NCBI GenBank assembly: GCA_000310025.1 | Contig: FN647938.1 | Location: 309,109 to 373,108 of the forward strand | Length of the DNA stretch: 64,000 nucleotides | Reading direction: 5' to 3' | DNA from: Ectocarpus siliculosus | Taxonomy: Eukaryota; Sar; Phaeophyceae; Ectocarpales; Ectocarpaceae | Shown: one piece after another, positions 43,701 through 54,300 of the stretch | Position numbering within the stretch: the stretch's first letter is position 1 | Layout of the letters: each line of letters opens with the position of its first letter | Program-made: the position numbers and the translations under genes | Notes under the pieces: model-generated | The model's input: only the letters and a program-made list of their open reading frames with translations | Database searches by the model: none | Told to the model about the DNA's origin: nothing

Positions 43701-46136
43701 ACGCGAAGGAGGGATAATGACCCCCTCGACGGATTAGATGCGTGACCAATGTGTGCCGAAGAAAATGGCCGCGACCCGATCTTGGGCATGCCAATCGAAC
43801 GGACTACCCTCGACGAGCTGTGAGTTGTTTTCGCCTCACCCGCAGCATCCAACTCAAGTGTGCTTTTTTCTAGGATCCTCACCCCCCCCCCCCCCCCCAC
43901 ANNNNNNNNNNNNNNNNNNNNNNNNNNNNNNNNNNNNNNNNNNNNNNNNNNNNNNNNNNNNNNNNNNNNNNNNNNNNNNNNNNNNNNNNNNNNNNNNNNN
44001 NNNNNNNNNNNNNNNNNNNNNNNNNNNNCCCCCCCCCCCCCCCCCCCCCCCCCCCCCATCGATATCCCCCCAGGCTCATGGGCAGCCACGATGGTGATGG
44101 TCAAGGCGGTATCCTCCAGCTATTTCCTTACGCAGGCGTTGTTGTGCTTGGCATCGGGGACGCGATGGTGAGAGGCAGCGAACGCGATGACCGTTGTGTT
44201 TTCCTTCTTTCGTTGGTGCCGCGAATTTTCATTCCACCTTTTGTAAACGGCCTACAAACTTGCGAAAGATGAACAGGGAAAACCTGACGGTCAACTCAGG
44301 GTTTAATTTTTTTTGGCATCGTTGTTGTGTTGAAACCTTCCACTGTTTTCATTCTTAGCGGTGAACCATGTAAACAATTGTGTGTGATTTGGCTTAGTCT
44401 TGATGGCGTGTTCTGGCCGCGATTTGCTAATGCTGCATGCCCGTTGTTTGTGCATCCTCCGGAATCCCCCCTATTTGCCATCGGTGTAGCCGTACCTCCG
44501 TCCTAGCTATTTCGTGTTTCGACGCACCGGCTCATGGATTGATTGGTTCATCATGACCGTCGTTTGGCTGTTGCCATGATCAGGGCGCCATGGTTGGGTC
44601 GAGCGTGGGACGGTTACACTGGCCGGGCTCACGCCGCACACTGGAAGGCTCGGCCTCCGTATTCTTGAGCACCCTAGGCAGCCTGCTGCTCTTGTGGTTT
44701 GTGCTGCTGGGGTTGAGAGGGGAGGAGGATAGCGGAGGGGAGGGGTGGAGGAAAGCGGCTCGGAGTTTAGCGTGGCCGGTGGCGGTGACGAGTCTAATGG
44801 AGGCCTTCACAACACAGGTATGCATGTACGCAGAATTTCGTGTTTTTCGTCGTTGTTGTCTTGACATTCGGACTTAGTTTTGGCCTTGTATACTCTGTCG
44901 TGCACCCATTCGTTCCGATCTTTTTGAGACAAAGACAATCCAGTTGTTACAAGCGAGCCGGAAGTACCCAGATATTTTCCCACAACTGGCGTCAAGTATC
45001 ACTCCGAAGCAACGCGAGATAAAGAAAAGAGAGAGCACGAGCAGAAAGGCCCAATGGTAGAGCCCATTCCTCGTAACTCGGAACCCCAACCACTTCCGAA
45101 GTACTTCCAATATGATGTGTTTACAAGAGTGCATGATTGTTTTGGACCAAAGCTTCACCTTGTAAACGGGAAAGAACCAATGCGGGACAAAAAGAAATCG
45201 GGGCCGGGGTATCTCTCCAGCGGTGTTATTTTTTTCGAGCAGGACAAAAACGCACGTGTGTCCGTTGTCAGACTTTCTATCTCCCCGCCCTCACTCGCAG
45301 ACAGTAGTGGCCATCCTACCGTATACGACACCAGATAACACACCCCCTAGGCCGATTTTCAAAGCTCCCTTACGCCATGACGAAGAGAATCCATAAACGA
45401 AACGAAACGTCTTCGGAAAGTTCTCGACGAGACGGCTTCGATGCCACCGTTTTCGGCGCTGTGACTCTTTCTGCTGATGAGAAATCGAGCTTTGCAAATC
45501 GGTCCAGGGTGGGTGTTATCTTGTGTCGTATACGGTATTCCCGCCCCCAGCTATTATTCGTCTCCCCTCCCTGCACATCGACGCGTTTTCCATTGTCCTT
45601 CCATGACAGCCGACGCTCTCTCATGTCTCGCCTTGCTTCTTGCGACGGAAAAACACCGCGAATACGATGTGTGTTTGTATCCACTCGAGTTTGCGAGTTT
45701 TGGGAAGTGTGTTTTGTTAGCCGTTGTGACCGTAACCGTCCCAACACGAATCAAGGTCACGCCTGAAGGGCCAAGTTAGAGGGCGGCTCGGACGAAACGA
45801 ACACACACCTCTGTAATTGTGCTACTATGTTGATTGCTACATGTGCACCCCACGGAGCCCGCAGTTTCCCTCAAGGCATACTACCGTCTACTGTCAACTA
45901 AGGTCTATACCCCCCTCCACCCTCTCGCTTTTCGTCGCTCCCTCTCTCCCTCTCCCTCGACGTCCATCCCCCCCCCCCCCCGGCGTGTTGGTGCTCGGAC
46001 TGGATGCTGGATTTGTATCTGGGTCGGCGTTGGTATGTCTGCGCTCTTGGATTGATGGATCGATTGGCGTTTTCAGGTGGACAACCTCGTCCTTCCGTGT
46101 GTCCTGTTGGCTTGTCTTGCCGTAGGGGAGGCATGA
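37737..46136 (+). CDS. DOLK: dolichol kinase, interrupted by one assembly gap
   Basis: Dolichol kinase is a multi-pass ER membrane enzyme that phosphorylates dolichol with CTP to supply dolichyl phosphate for N-glycosylation, GPI anchors and mannosylation. The C-terminal catalytic half is clear: 42525-43209 (RKLFHFLATAMFVPAIALEP, LALEFLRCTG, GGFLDARDGG-VVTHLFLL), 43874-44167 (ILQLFPYAGVVVLGIGDAM), 44584-44817 (GSSVGRLHWPGSRRTLEGS, then SLMEAFTTQ) and 46077-46136 (VDNLVLPCVLLACLAVGEA, stop). Upstream exons 41316-41439 (LRAGEAAVLTHALSLWVVDA) and 42174-42258 (a hydrophobic helix) also fit in phase. The 5' part is less sure: 37737-38116 (disordered, Gly/Ser-rich), 38610-38916 (VGVVIMPLVVASVFLL) and 39341-39616 have good splice sites, but exons between 39617 and 41315 were not resolved. 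A 127-N gap flanked by poly-C interrupts exon 43874-44167. The last intron holds MITE copy 2. Confidence 0.88.
43902..44028. other. assembly gap in poly-C inside dolichol kinase
   Basis: 127 Ns are flanked by a C-run on the left and another on the right. The left C-run follows a good acceptor (CTTTTTTCTAG) and the right one precedes conserved dolichol kinase sequence. The missing DNA is therefore a C-rich tract in an exon (polyproline loop) or in an intron. Confidence 0.95.
45317..45537. mobile_element. MITE copy 2, in the last dolichol kinase intron
   Basis: About 221 bp with inverted ends of nearly 50 bp: left TACCGTATACGACACCAGAT and right mirrored as ATCTTGTGTCGTATACGGTA, continuing to GATTT-CAAAGCTC on both sides. 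The outermost TA on each side may be the target duplication. The core (AAAGTTCTCGACGAGACGGC) matches copies 1 and 3. This is the best-preserved copy. It carries no transposase. Confidence 0.88.
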
Positions 46137-49100
46137 GAAAAGCGATGATAGCGATAGGGATCGTGAATGGATCATGGCAGCGGATGAGCGAGTCAAACAG
46201 TGATGTCGGTGGTGACTGTTTAATAGAGAGTTTGGCAAAGTTGACGATATGTGATGCTGGTGAATGGTCTAAGTCTGCTGCAAGTCTCGGCTCTGTTTTC
46301 AGTGCTATCGTTGAAGAGAGGAAAGTGTGAAAGCTCAAGCATTGTCGGCGGGACAAAGACCGAATGGATCAAGGGGGTGGCAGAACTTGTGTGTGGCTAA
46401 TGTAGAGTTGTAGGCAAGCGTGACTGCTGACCCCGACCAATAGCCTTATTGGGATAGATGTTTTTATTTCTTTTCGTTTCTTAAATAGCCCCCCTCCTTT
46501 TTTGCATGGTTGGGGTTTGGTGTCGTGCGTTGCGGGTCTATTCCACCAACACGTAAACTTCATGTTTACCAATTGATCACATAGATGATTCGATGTCTAG
46601 TAGTATGTTGCGTGAGAGGTCGCATTTTGCGCCGGAAGTGCCAGCTGTCCGCGTTCTGCAACACCCAAGCAGCGCTAGAATACTGATGAAGGGTGAAGTG
46701 GTGTAGGTCGAATTGAAAAATCGTACATGTCGTAGATGTCGTAGACGTGATGACACGCTGTACTTCGTTGGCGTTGGTTTTGGTGTGTTGGTGTCGAGCG
46801 GCGCGTGGTTCATGGATCGCGCGTTCCGTGAGGGAACCTTTCCGCTGTTGAAGGTTGAAGAACAACAATGACGTCACTGTTGTCAGGTTGACAGATGTCG
46901 CGGCGATGACAGCGCCCGTGGCGGTAAGTTTGAAGTTGAGGTAGGTGCAAGTCGAGAAACAGGTGCGTGGTGACGCTGTCATTGTACTTGCCTTTTCTTT
47001 GTCTACACTCTGCAGGATGCTGGATAGTCTGCGTATTGTATTTGTCTTGGTGATCACATTTTCGACTGCCGTGGAAATCAGAAGGCGTTTTGTTCGTCCG
47101 TATCAGGAAGAAAGCAGAGTGTGAGACTGGCAGCCGAAACGGTCCAAGTAGTACCAGCGTGTGGACGCTCTGAGCGTTGCGGCACGAGTTGATTCTATTT
47201 TCTTTCTCTGTGAATTTCTTGTCCACCTTTGTCGTATCTCTGGGAAGATTGCTATCTGATCTGCGGATTTTTGGTGCCGCTGGTTTGCATGATATCGTTG
47301 CGGGCGAGCGTTTTTGTTTTGAAAAGGCATTTCGGCCGATGGTTCGCTGGTTTTGTGGTGATTTATATGTGATGCTTCATGTTAATGTGGATGCTGTTGT
47401 TTTGGAAGGGCGCAGTCCCTATGCCCCCCCCCCCGGCTAATGTTTACAGTTGATGAGTGGTAGCGGGGTGAAGGCCTCATGTATTTTTACCGGGAGGTTG
47501 GCGTTTTGCCTGCACACGTCCGTAGGTACGCCACCCCGAGGATGGTCATTCTGGCGATGAAACGATGTTCCTACATCCAGGCGGTGTTAAATACTCGGAG
47601 TAGGTGGTGAAGTCACAGATTGCGGTGCTAGGCGGTTGTGGTCTGCTTCCCCGACGTGTCATGTGCCACGCAAGACGGTAATGTCGTGCGTAGACGTGCG
47701 GGTGCTTGGAAGAATGCGACGGGTTTGCTGAGCAACTGACTCGCCTATACGGCGGTAGTCCGTGTGTGGGCCGTGTTTTGTGCTCTCTGTTTTTGGGGGA
47801 GTGTCATCTTGCCTGTTCTTTCTGTTTCGTCATGGAAATAGACATGTTCTTACTCATTTGGTGTGCCATTTCTCCTGTAGGCGCGTGACATGGGGATTTC
47901 TATTCCTCATGTACCCCCCCAATTTTGTGCCCGGCGTCCGTTGTCGAATTCGATGTGCGATGTGTAACATGTTCCGAACCCTGTTTCTTCTGTGATGAAT
48001 TGTTGTTGTGGATATTCGTCGTCGTTGTCCATCTTGTTCACGTTATTAAACGCTCTGGGCCTCTATTCGGTAGATGGTTCTTCTTCGAACCGCTCTCGAA
48101 GGTGCGTCCCGATATTGTTCTTTGTTTCGCATCCCCCCCCCCGCCTTTTTTTCGTGCGGGAGGCGACTCCGTCCTTCTGTATTTTTGTTGTGTCAGCACG
48201 CTTGGGACCGTGACTGTCTTGTAGACGCCTCTCGCAAGGTAAACTGCTGTAGTCCAGTAGTGTTTCCGCGTGTTCCTCCTTCTTTTTCGGAGGTCACGTC
48301 GAAGCAAACTCCAGCTTTGTAACGGCCGAGAAAACCAACGCTCTTTCTGTGTCACGAAAAAGAAGGAGGCGTTCGGGGCTGTCGCTGCAGGCATGTATCC
48401 CTTGCAGACCTTGGCCCGGAGTGGCTTCCTTCCTTCTTTCTTCCTCGAACTCTCTTGATTTTTATTCGCTAAGGTTGCGTGCCGAGTGCTCTTTGCGTGC
48501 ATTGTGCTTCATGACAAGTTGGCGTGGTCTCAAGCAAGCACGGCCGCGCCGCATCCTTGTGGTCTGGTTGCGTGTGCCGTCCATCGTGCGTCGGTGTTGC
48601 AGCAGGTTGATTCGGCGGCGACAGCTTTTTGTTTGGTATTGCACGATTTTTGGTTCGTACCATGGTATTTACTTGCGCGATGACTTGGTATTTATTTGTG
48701 TGGTGACCGCGTTTGTCTTACTGGAACACAAGTGCCCCAAGTGTTTTTTATGGTCAATCTGCGCGTCGTTGTCGTATTCTATGTTGTGTTGTTTTGTCGT
48801 CTTGAAGTGTGGAAAAAGGAAAAGCTGCATGTACCCCAGGAATGTACGTGTTGGTGGAGGTCCGTGAGCGTCAGGTTGACAGGTTGAGTCGCACGCCGGC
48901 TCGCTCAGCAGCTAAATGAACTTTTTTATCAAAGAAGAGGTTTCCCTGGCAAGCGAGCCACCCAAGTAACTTAACCGCCCAGAGCGGTGCAACGCGGTAC
49001 AGACCACCTATTATAACAATGTGGTTGAGGGGGTAAACCTCCCCTCCGGACGAAGGCGCGGTTTCAACGGCTCATTTGACCCCGCCACCATGCTGTACTG

Positions 49101-49837
49101 CTGCTGTAGTGGCCAAACCAAGGTGGAAAGACTCGACTATTTCCGTTTTGGAAGGAACGTCGTAGGATAGGATAGGGCTCCAGGTTTGCATCCCAAGGGT
49201 GTTGCGAGGGTGGCTAAGCCAATCAATGAGCAAGAGGAGACCGAAAATGTCGCGTTATCGTTGCCGAAGATTGGTTGGTTCTCGTTCCATGTCTGCCGGC
49301 AGCAACGGAGCTCCGGGGCTTAGCTCAGTTGTGGAAGCCTCAGGAGGTACCTGGTGGAGAACCACCGGGGCATGTATGAAGTACTACTTTGTATCTCGTT
49401 TGCCCATTCTCCGTGAATCGCTACCAACGTCGCTACGATAGACTGATGGTTACGAGAATAGCAACAAGAACAGTCCATGCTTGAGGCAGCTTGTCACAAT
49501 CGTCGTTCATTCATATCCAGGGGCCCTAACAAGAAGCCTCTCGTACCTTTTTTCGGCAACCAAGCCTTGATCTGCTACAACCTCCGTGACACCGAAGAAA
49601 AACGCCAACATTTTACCACTGCGTTCTCGACTGGCTTGAGCCAATATGCGAAGCAGGCAGAAGGAAGGAGACCGGGCTCTTTCTTCCGCCGCACCGACTG
49701 CTGCTGCTGCCGACGTACAACTGGCACACAACAACCCCAAAGTGTACCGTTCGGAAATATTGGCGCGAGAGAAGCAAAGCAATGGCCGTCGCCGACGCCG
49801 TTGTTCTGGCCGTTTCGGCCCGCACCGGCGCGAAGGA

Positions 49838-50029
49838 AGCACCTCATCTACGACGGAGTTACTCCTACCAATCAGCGCGCACGAAGCACCTCATCTACGA
49901 TCGTGAAAATTCCGAGCAATCAGCGAGCACGAAGCACCCCATCTACGACGGTGAATAGTCCAACCAATCAGCGAACACGAAGAACCTCATCTACGACGGA
50001 AAATTCGCCAACCAATCAGAGAAGTGCTA
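49838..50029. repeat. 48-bp tandem repeat carrying CCAATCAG boxes
   Basis: Four imperfect 48-bp units share ACCTCATCTACGACGG and end in CCAATCAGCG or close variants. The CCAATCAG cores fall at 49868, 49916 (GCAATCAG), 49964 and 50012, exactly 48 bp apart. The period is a multiple of three and lies in a 204-codon plus-strand frame starting at an ATG (49477), where it reads as a 16-residue repeat around PTNQRAR. CCAAT(CAG) is the classical NF-Y box, so either a repeat-bearing small protein or a regulatory array is possible; neither is proven. Confidence 0.75.
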
Positions 50030-50791
50030 CGCGCAACCCGACGACCCCACAGAACCATAACGCTATCGCCGAAGTCTGGCCAACTCCATGAGGCACCAAA
50101 AGGAAGGAACAAGCAACAAGTACATCATGCCGCACTTTCGTCATGCTGCACTTTTGTCAAGTCTCTCCCTCTGAGCGTTGTGCATTACTCCCGTACCAGG
50201 TTGTATGTCAAGGTCGTGGTTGCTCTCCACCCAACAACTGTAGTCACCATCACGAGTGCGCGTCATACCGTCACCCGGTGACTCGATCCAACGCTCTAGC
50301 TGCTTCTCTCGTGGCTGGGTGGTCTTTTCCCAAACAGACCGATCTAATCGTCGCCGCTCTCTCCAGCGCCTGCTTTCGTTCGCTGCTTGAGCGAGAATCA
50401 CCAGTAGTGGCCACGGGCAGGGTGTGGATGGCGGGAGTGTAAAGACATTAGGCACTGCTGCCGCACTCGGTGAGATCAACAACACGCCATCTAATATTTG
50501 CGCTCTCAAGACTCCAGCACCTGTGAGTGTGTGTGTAACTTGACTTAGCATGGACAGCGCTAACCGCCTGGCCATTGAACAGGCGTCAGACTTTTGTCCT
50601 GCGGTGGTGAATATGCGTGTGTGTGTGTGTGTGTTTTTTTTTTTTCTTAATATGACACAACGAAACCATCTCTATCATAGAAAAGAGTCTGAGACAGATT
50701 AGCAATGGATTCATAGCGTCAGAAAGTACCTGTATGTCTACGATTTCCCAGACAGCAAATAGGGACATCTCCCCTGCGGGTAACATTATTA

Positions 50792-50825
50792 GCATCGACC
50801 GCGCTAACCGGCTGACAAATGAAAA
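50792..50825. repeat. left member of a 34-bp inverted repeat pair
   Basis: The sequence from GCATCGACCGCGCTAACCGG to ATGAAAA is mirrored at 52268-52301 with one mismatch in 34. A third, more diverged copy lies at 50548-50581. On this side it abuts a (GT)n tract at 50829-50859, and CA/GT repeats are also near the other copies. Confidence 0.8.
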
Positions 50826-50861
<36 letters not shown>

Positions 50862-51358
50862 TGTAAAACCAACCGAAAAAAACGATTGGCGTTGACACGT
50901 GGTTGCTTACGAGGACCTATGGTGGGGAGAGCGGCCCTGAAAGGAAGGAATTAGTAGTCCTTGAAAGGGTGAGTAGCACGGCAAGAGCAATAACAGTCGT
51001 TCAGCAGGTTCGCGGCCAAAGCAGCGGGTAGGACACGGTTCCATGGTACGATAGGCAGGCACAAGGGCGTGCACAAAAAAGGCGTGCCTTGGTTCTTTAA
51101 CCTCACGAGAATCGAGGAGGATGAACACACAGGGCACGCGGTTTCTCGGACAACAGCGCTACCCCTCTTCGAAATCACACAGGGAAATGTGAAATGTGTG
51201 TGTAAGTGGCTGTGTGCATGTCGGTGGGGGGTGGTCCCATCACCACACAAAATCCAACCTAGAGAATCACATCTACCTTACAACACGCAACAACAACTTC
51301 TTGAGCAGCGGATTACTCTCATCCACCTGCGACAAGCAAGTGTGCAGAACGACTCCCC

Positions 51359-54300
51359 TCACCTAACCGCCTGGCTCCTCGACTTCTTGGGCAAGGTTTG
51401 GCCGCGTTTCTGTAGCAAGGCGTCGTTCGCGTCTGCCAGTGCGGCGTGAAAGTCTCCGAGCTCGGGGAAATTGGCCGGGTACACCGCCTCCATAGCCGAC
51501 ACAGCCCGTCGCAAGTGCCTGGTGCCGCGCGGAGAAGAGGATAAGACTGCCGAAAGCTGTTCGTACATGGTTGTCGCGACTGTTTTTTTCCCTATATCGT
51601 GCTTGCTGACTCTCGCGGCAGCACCAAGCTCGGTGGCCTCCTGCGCGCAGAGGGGCGATTCACTCTCGCGAACTTGGATCGGCTACTTTGAACTTGGACT
51701 TAAAAGCCCTTGCGGGTTCTTGTGCGTGTCATTGGTTCGGGATGGACGGTGGGTATGTAAAATACCCAAAGGTTTGAATGTTTAAATGCACCGCTCACTC
51801 CCCGGCGGTTCGGTGGGGAGCCTCGTATCCTTATCTTTATCCCATCACTCTCGACATTTTGGTTGGGCTTTGTATCTCTCCGGAGTGAAAACTCAGAATT
51901 GCCACATGAGGGAACGGAAACCGCTTAGTCGTGAGTAAACACAAACCGAGTTAAGGACCTGTTGAACGGTGAACCCTTTAATAATAATAGCGCCAAAAAC
52001 TGAAAGCAACCACCGCATGTGTGTAGGGAGAGAAAAATCGCCTTCCTCCTGTGTGATTTCCGGCCTTTACTGCTGTGCGTCCAAAACAATTACCGAAAGG
52101 CGTAGACTGGAGCCAGAACAGAACAGAACAGAACAGAACAGAACAGAACAGAACAGAACAGAACAGATCGGACGAAAACACACAAGCAACACACATACGC
52201 TCTCGGTAGAACCCTTTGAAAGTAAGGCGTGGTTGCGTTTTTTTGTATCCGCCTCAAGACTGACGTATTTTCATTGGTCAGCCGGTTAGCGCGGTCGATG
52301 CAAAAAACAAAAACAAGCGCACACACTCGGGGACGAAACCGCTTGCGCCCGGTTGGTTCAGCAAACTATCGCCACCGACCTTGCACTAGCCGCGTGATCT
52401 TCCTCGAAGGTGCAGCAGTTCGACAGCGGCACGAGGGTTTGCACAACCATGACGTTCGCCGGGTGGAGCTTCAACCTATCCTTCTTGACCGACTTTTTCT
52501 TGGTCGCGGTTGGCGGCAGAACAGCACCTGCCAAAAAAACAAAAAAAAACTTACGGCATAGTCGGTAGCACTGCTGTGTTGCTCCTCCAAACGTGCTCAA
52601 GTAACGGAGTGGGAGGGCACTCGCAACATGGAATACGCTCCCATCCAGTCGTGCAGTCAAACAACTCCAGGGTGTGGATGGAGAACTTGTCACTACTATA
52701 ATAGAAGAGCTTGGCTCTACGCCAGCCACAGGTGGGTCAAGTCTTGAAACGCTCCCGCCCACCAACACTGGCAAGGGTGAGCTAACCCTAACCCTAACCC
52801 TAACCCTAACCCTAACCCTAACCACAACCGATACTGGCAAGAGCGAGGTCGACATCGAAACATTATGAATGCTGTGTAAATTCATCTCCCGACACTTCGG
52901 GCCGAATACTAGACATCCGCAATACGATGGCACTGGGAGGGGCTTAAGACTCATGCGACTGACTTCCAACAGACGAAGCAACCGCCACGACAAAGGGGTT
53001 ACGGTATGGTGGGATGGGGACCATTCCCTAAGCCGGCGAGCAAAAATCGTCCCTCCAGGCTCCACTGCCTCTCATACGTTGGGGCTAGGCTAGCCCCTCA
53101 CCTGCATCGTAGTCCTGGAGCCACTTTTCAAGAGACTTTCTGGCCAAAGAAAAACTTTTCGCTCTAACGACCGCCATAGCGGCATCCCTGCGGGGAGGGC
53201 CGGGAGGGGAACGACACGCGGGCAAGCACCAGACGAAGCCAAGGCGGTCACGGAAGGGGACTTGGCCAGGGCTCCGAGGATGGGGGGCTTAGCTCCTACC
53301 TGGTAGGCTACGAAGGGCCGCTACAAAGGCTTTGGCGGACGGGGTTATTACCCGGGTCAAGTTGTATGATACACAAAAGGGTTTGATCAGAATGGTTCAA
53401 ACTGGACGTGGTGGAGAACGAAAGGTTGGTCGCCAAGGGTAAGGCGCGATTCACACGTCAGCCCTAGACCCTCCTGAGGGCTGGTTGTCGACTTCTGCCT
53501 AGCATTTTTCAACCGGTCTCAAGCCGAGGCCAACGTGTTCGCGCAGCGCCACAGCGAGTGGAAGCTTTCAGCCTCGGGAGTGGGCTAAAGACAGCACCTA
53601 CACTGGTCATCACACCATAAGTACGTGCCCTGACAGTCTTCCCCCGTCTGTGCTGGGCTCCAGCAAAAAAAAATTTCCTGTGAAAATATCCTAGGCACAC
53701 AGAACACGGGGGTCTGTCTGTCCGCCACACCATAAGGCCTTAGCTCGTGCCACGCTCTCCTCGACCGCCGTGCCCGGGTACTCCCGCCCACACGCAGAGC
53801 AGTACACCTTCTGCACCACGCTCTCACTTCCGCCACGGACGCCACCAGCCCTGCTACCGTTCCCACTGCCGTCCTTCGCGCCCAAGGCGGCGGAGGGATT
53901 GACTGAAGTTTCACGACGCGAAGTGGTACTACCACCGCCGCCGCCCTTTTTCTTGCCCATGCCCTTACCGCTCCCGTTAGCCGCGGACTCGTCGGCCAAG
54001 CCCTCGCCGAGTTGTGCCAATTGGGCCGCCAGGATGTCTTCCGCGCTTGGCGGGGGGCTGCCACGACGACAAGAAAAGGGAAAACTTTTGATTGGTGGAA
54101 AAAAAATCAATAACTAACTCCGGCGGGTAGGTACGGCGGTGGATCCTAGCGCATGCTACAGTAGGTGAACCGTTTCGAAAAGGTACGAAGGTAGGCAGGC
54201 TTCGGAGGAACGCGCTCGGAACTCGAGACGTAAAATCGTGGTGAGGGTTCAGCTCAGTGCACGCAACAGGGGTGCCCAGTCGAACGGGAGATGGGTCGGT

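Larger units (their letters stand above)
46137..51358. other. long stretch without a supported gene
   Basis: From 46137 to about 48890 the plus strand is T/G-rich with many short frames, as expected of a long 3' UTR or spacer after dolichol kinase; none shows a domain. From about 48890 to 49440 the texture changes (more GC, fewer open frames), possibly an old repeat I cannot name. 49477-50091 is an ATG-led open frame containing the 48-bp tandem repeat. 50548-50860 has GT microsatellites and a repeated short motif. No RNA gene was recognised. Confidence 0.45.

Noticed and set aside
46566-47057. Minus-strand frame of 163 codons
   Set aside because: Thr/His-rich without domain; lies in T/G-rich spacer whose complement tends to stay open.
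49310-49390. tRNA-like stretch (GGGCTTAGCTCAGTTGTGG)
   Set aside because: Resembles a pol III A box, but no B box (GGTTCGAATC-like) follows and no cloverleaf can be drawn.
50792-52301. Whole interval as one DNA transposon with 34-bp inverted ends
   Set aside because: It contains a genuine exon of the SET/MYND gene and no transposase, so the two ends are more likely separate repeat copies.
52358-53065. Minus-strand open frame of 235 codons
   Set aside because: Most of it is kept open by the telomere-like repeat (Val/Arg run) and intron sequence; only 52376-52527 is a real SET/MYND exon.
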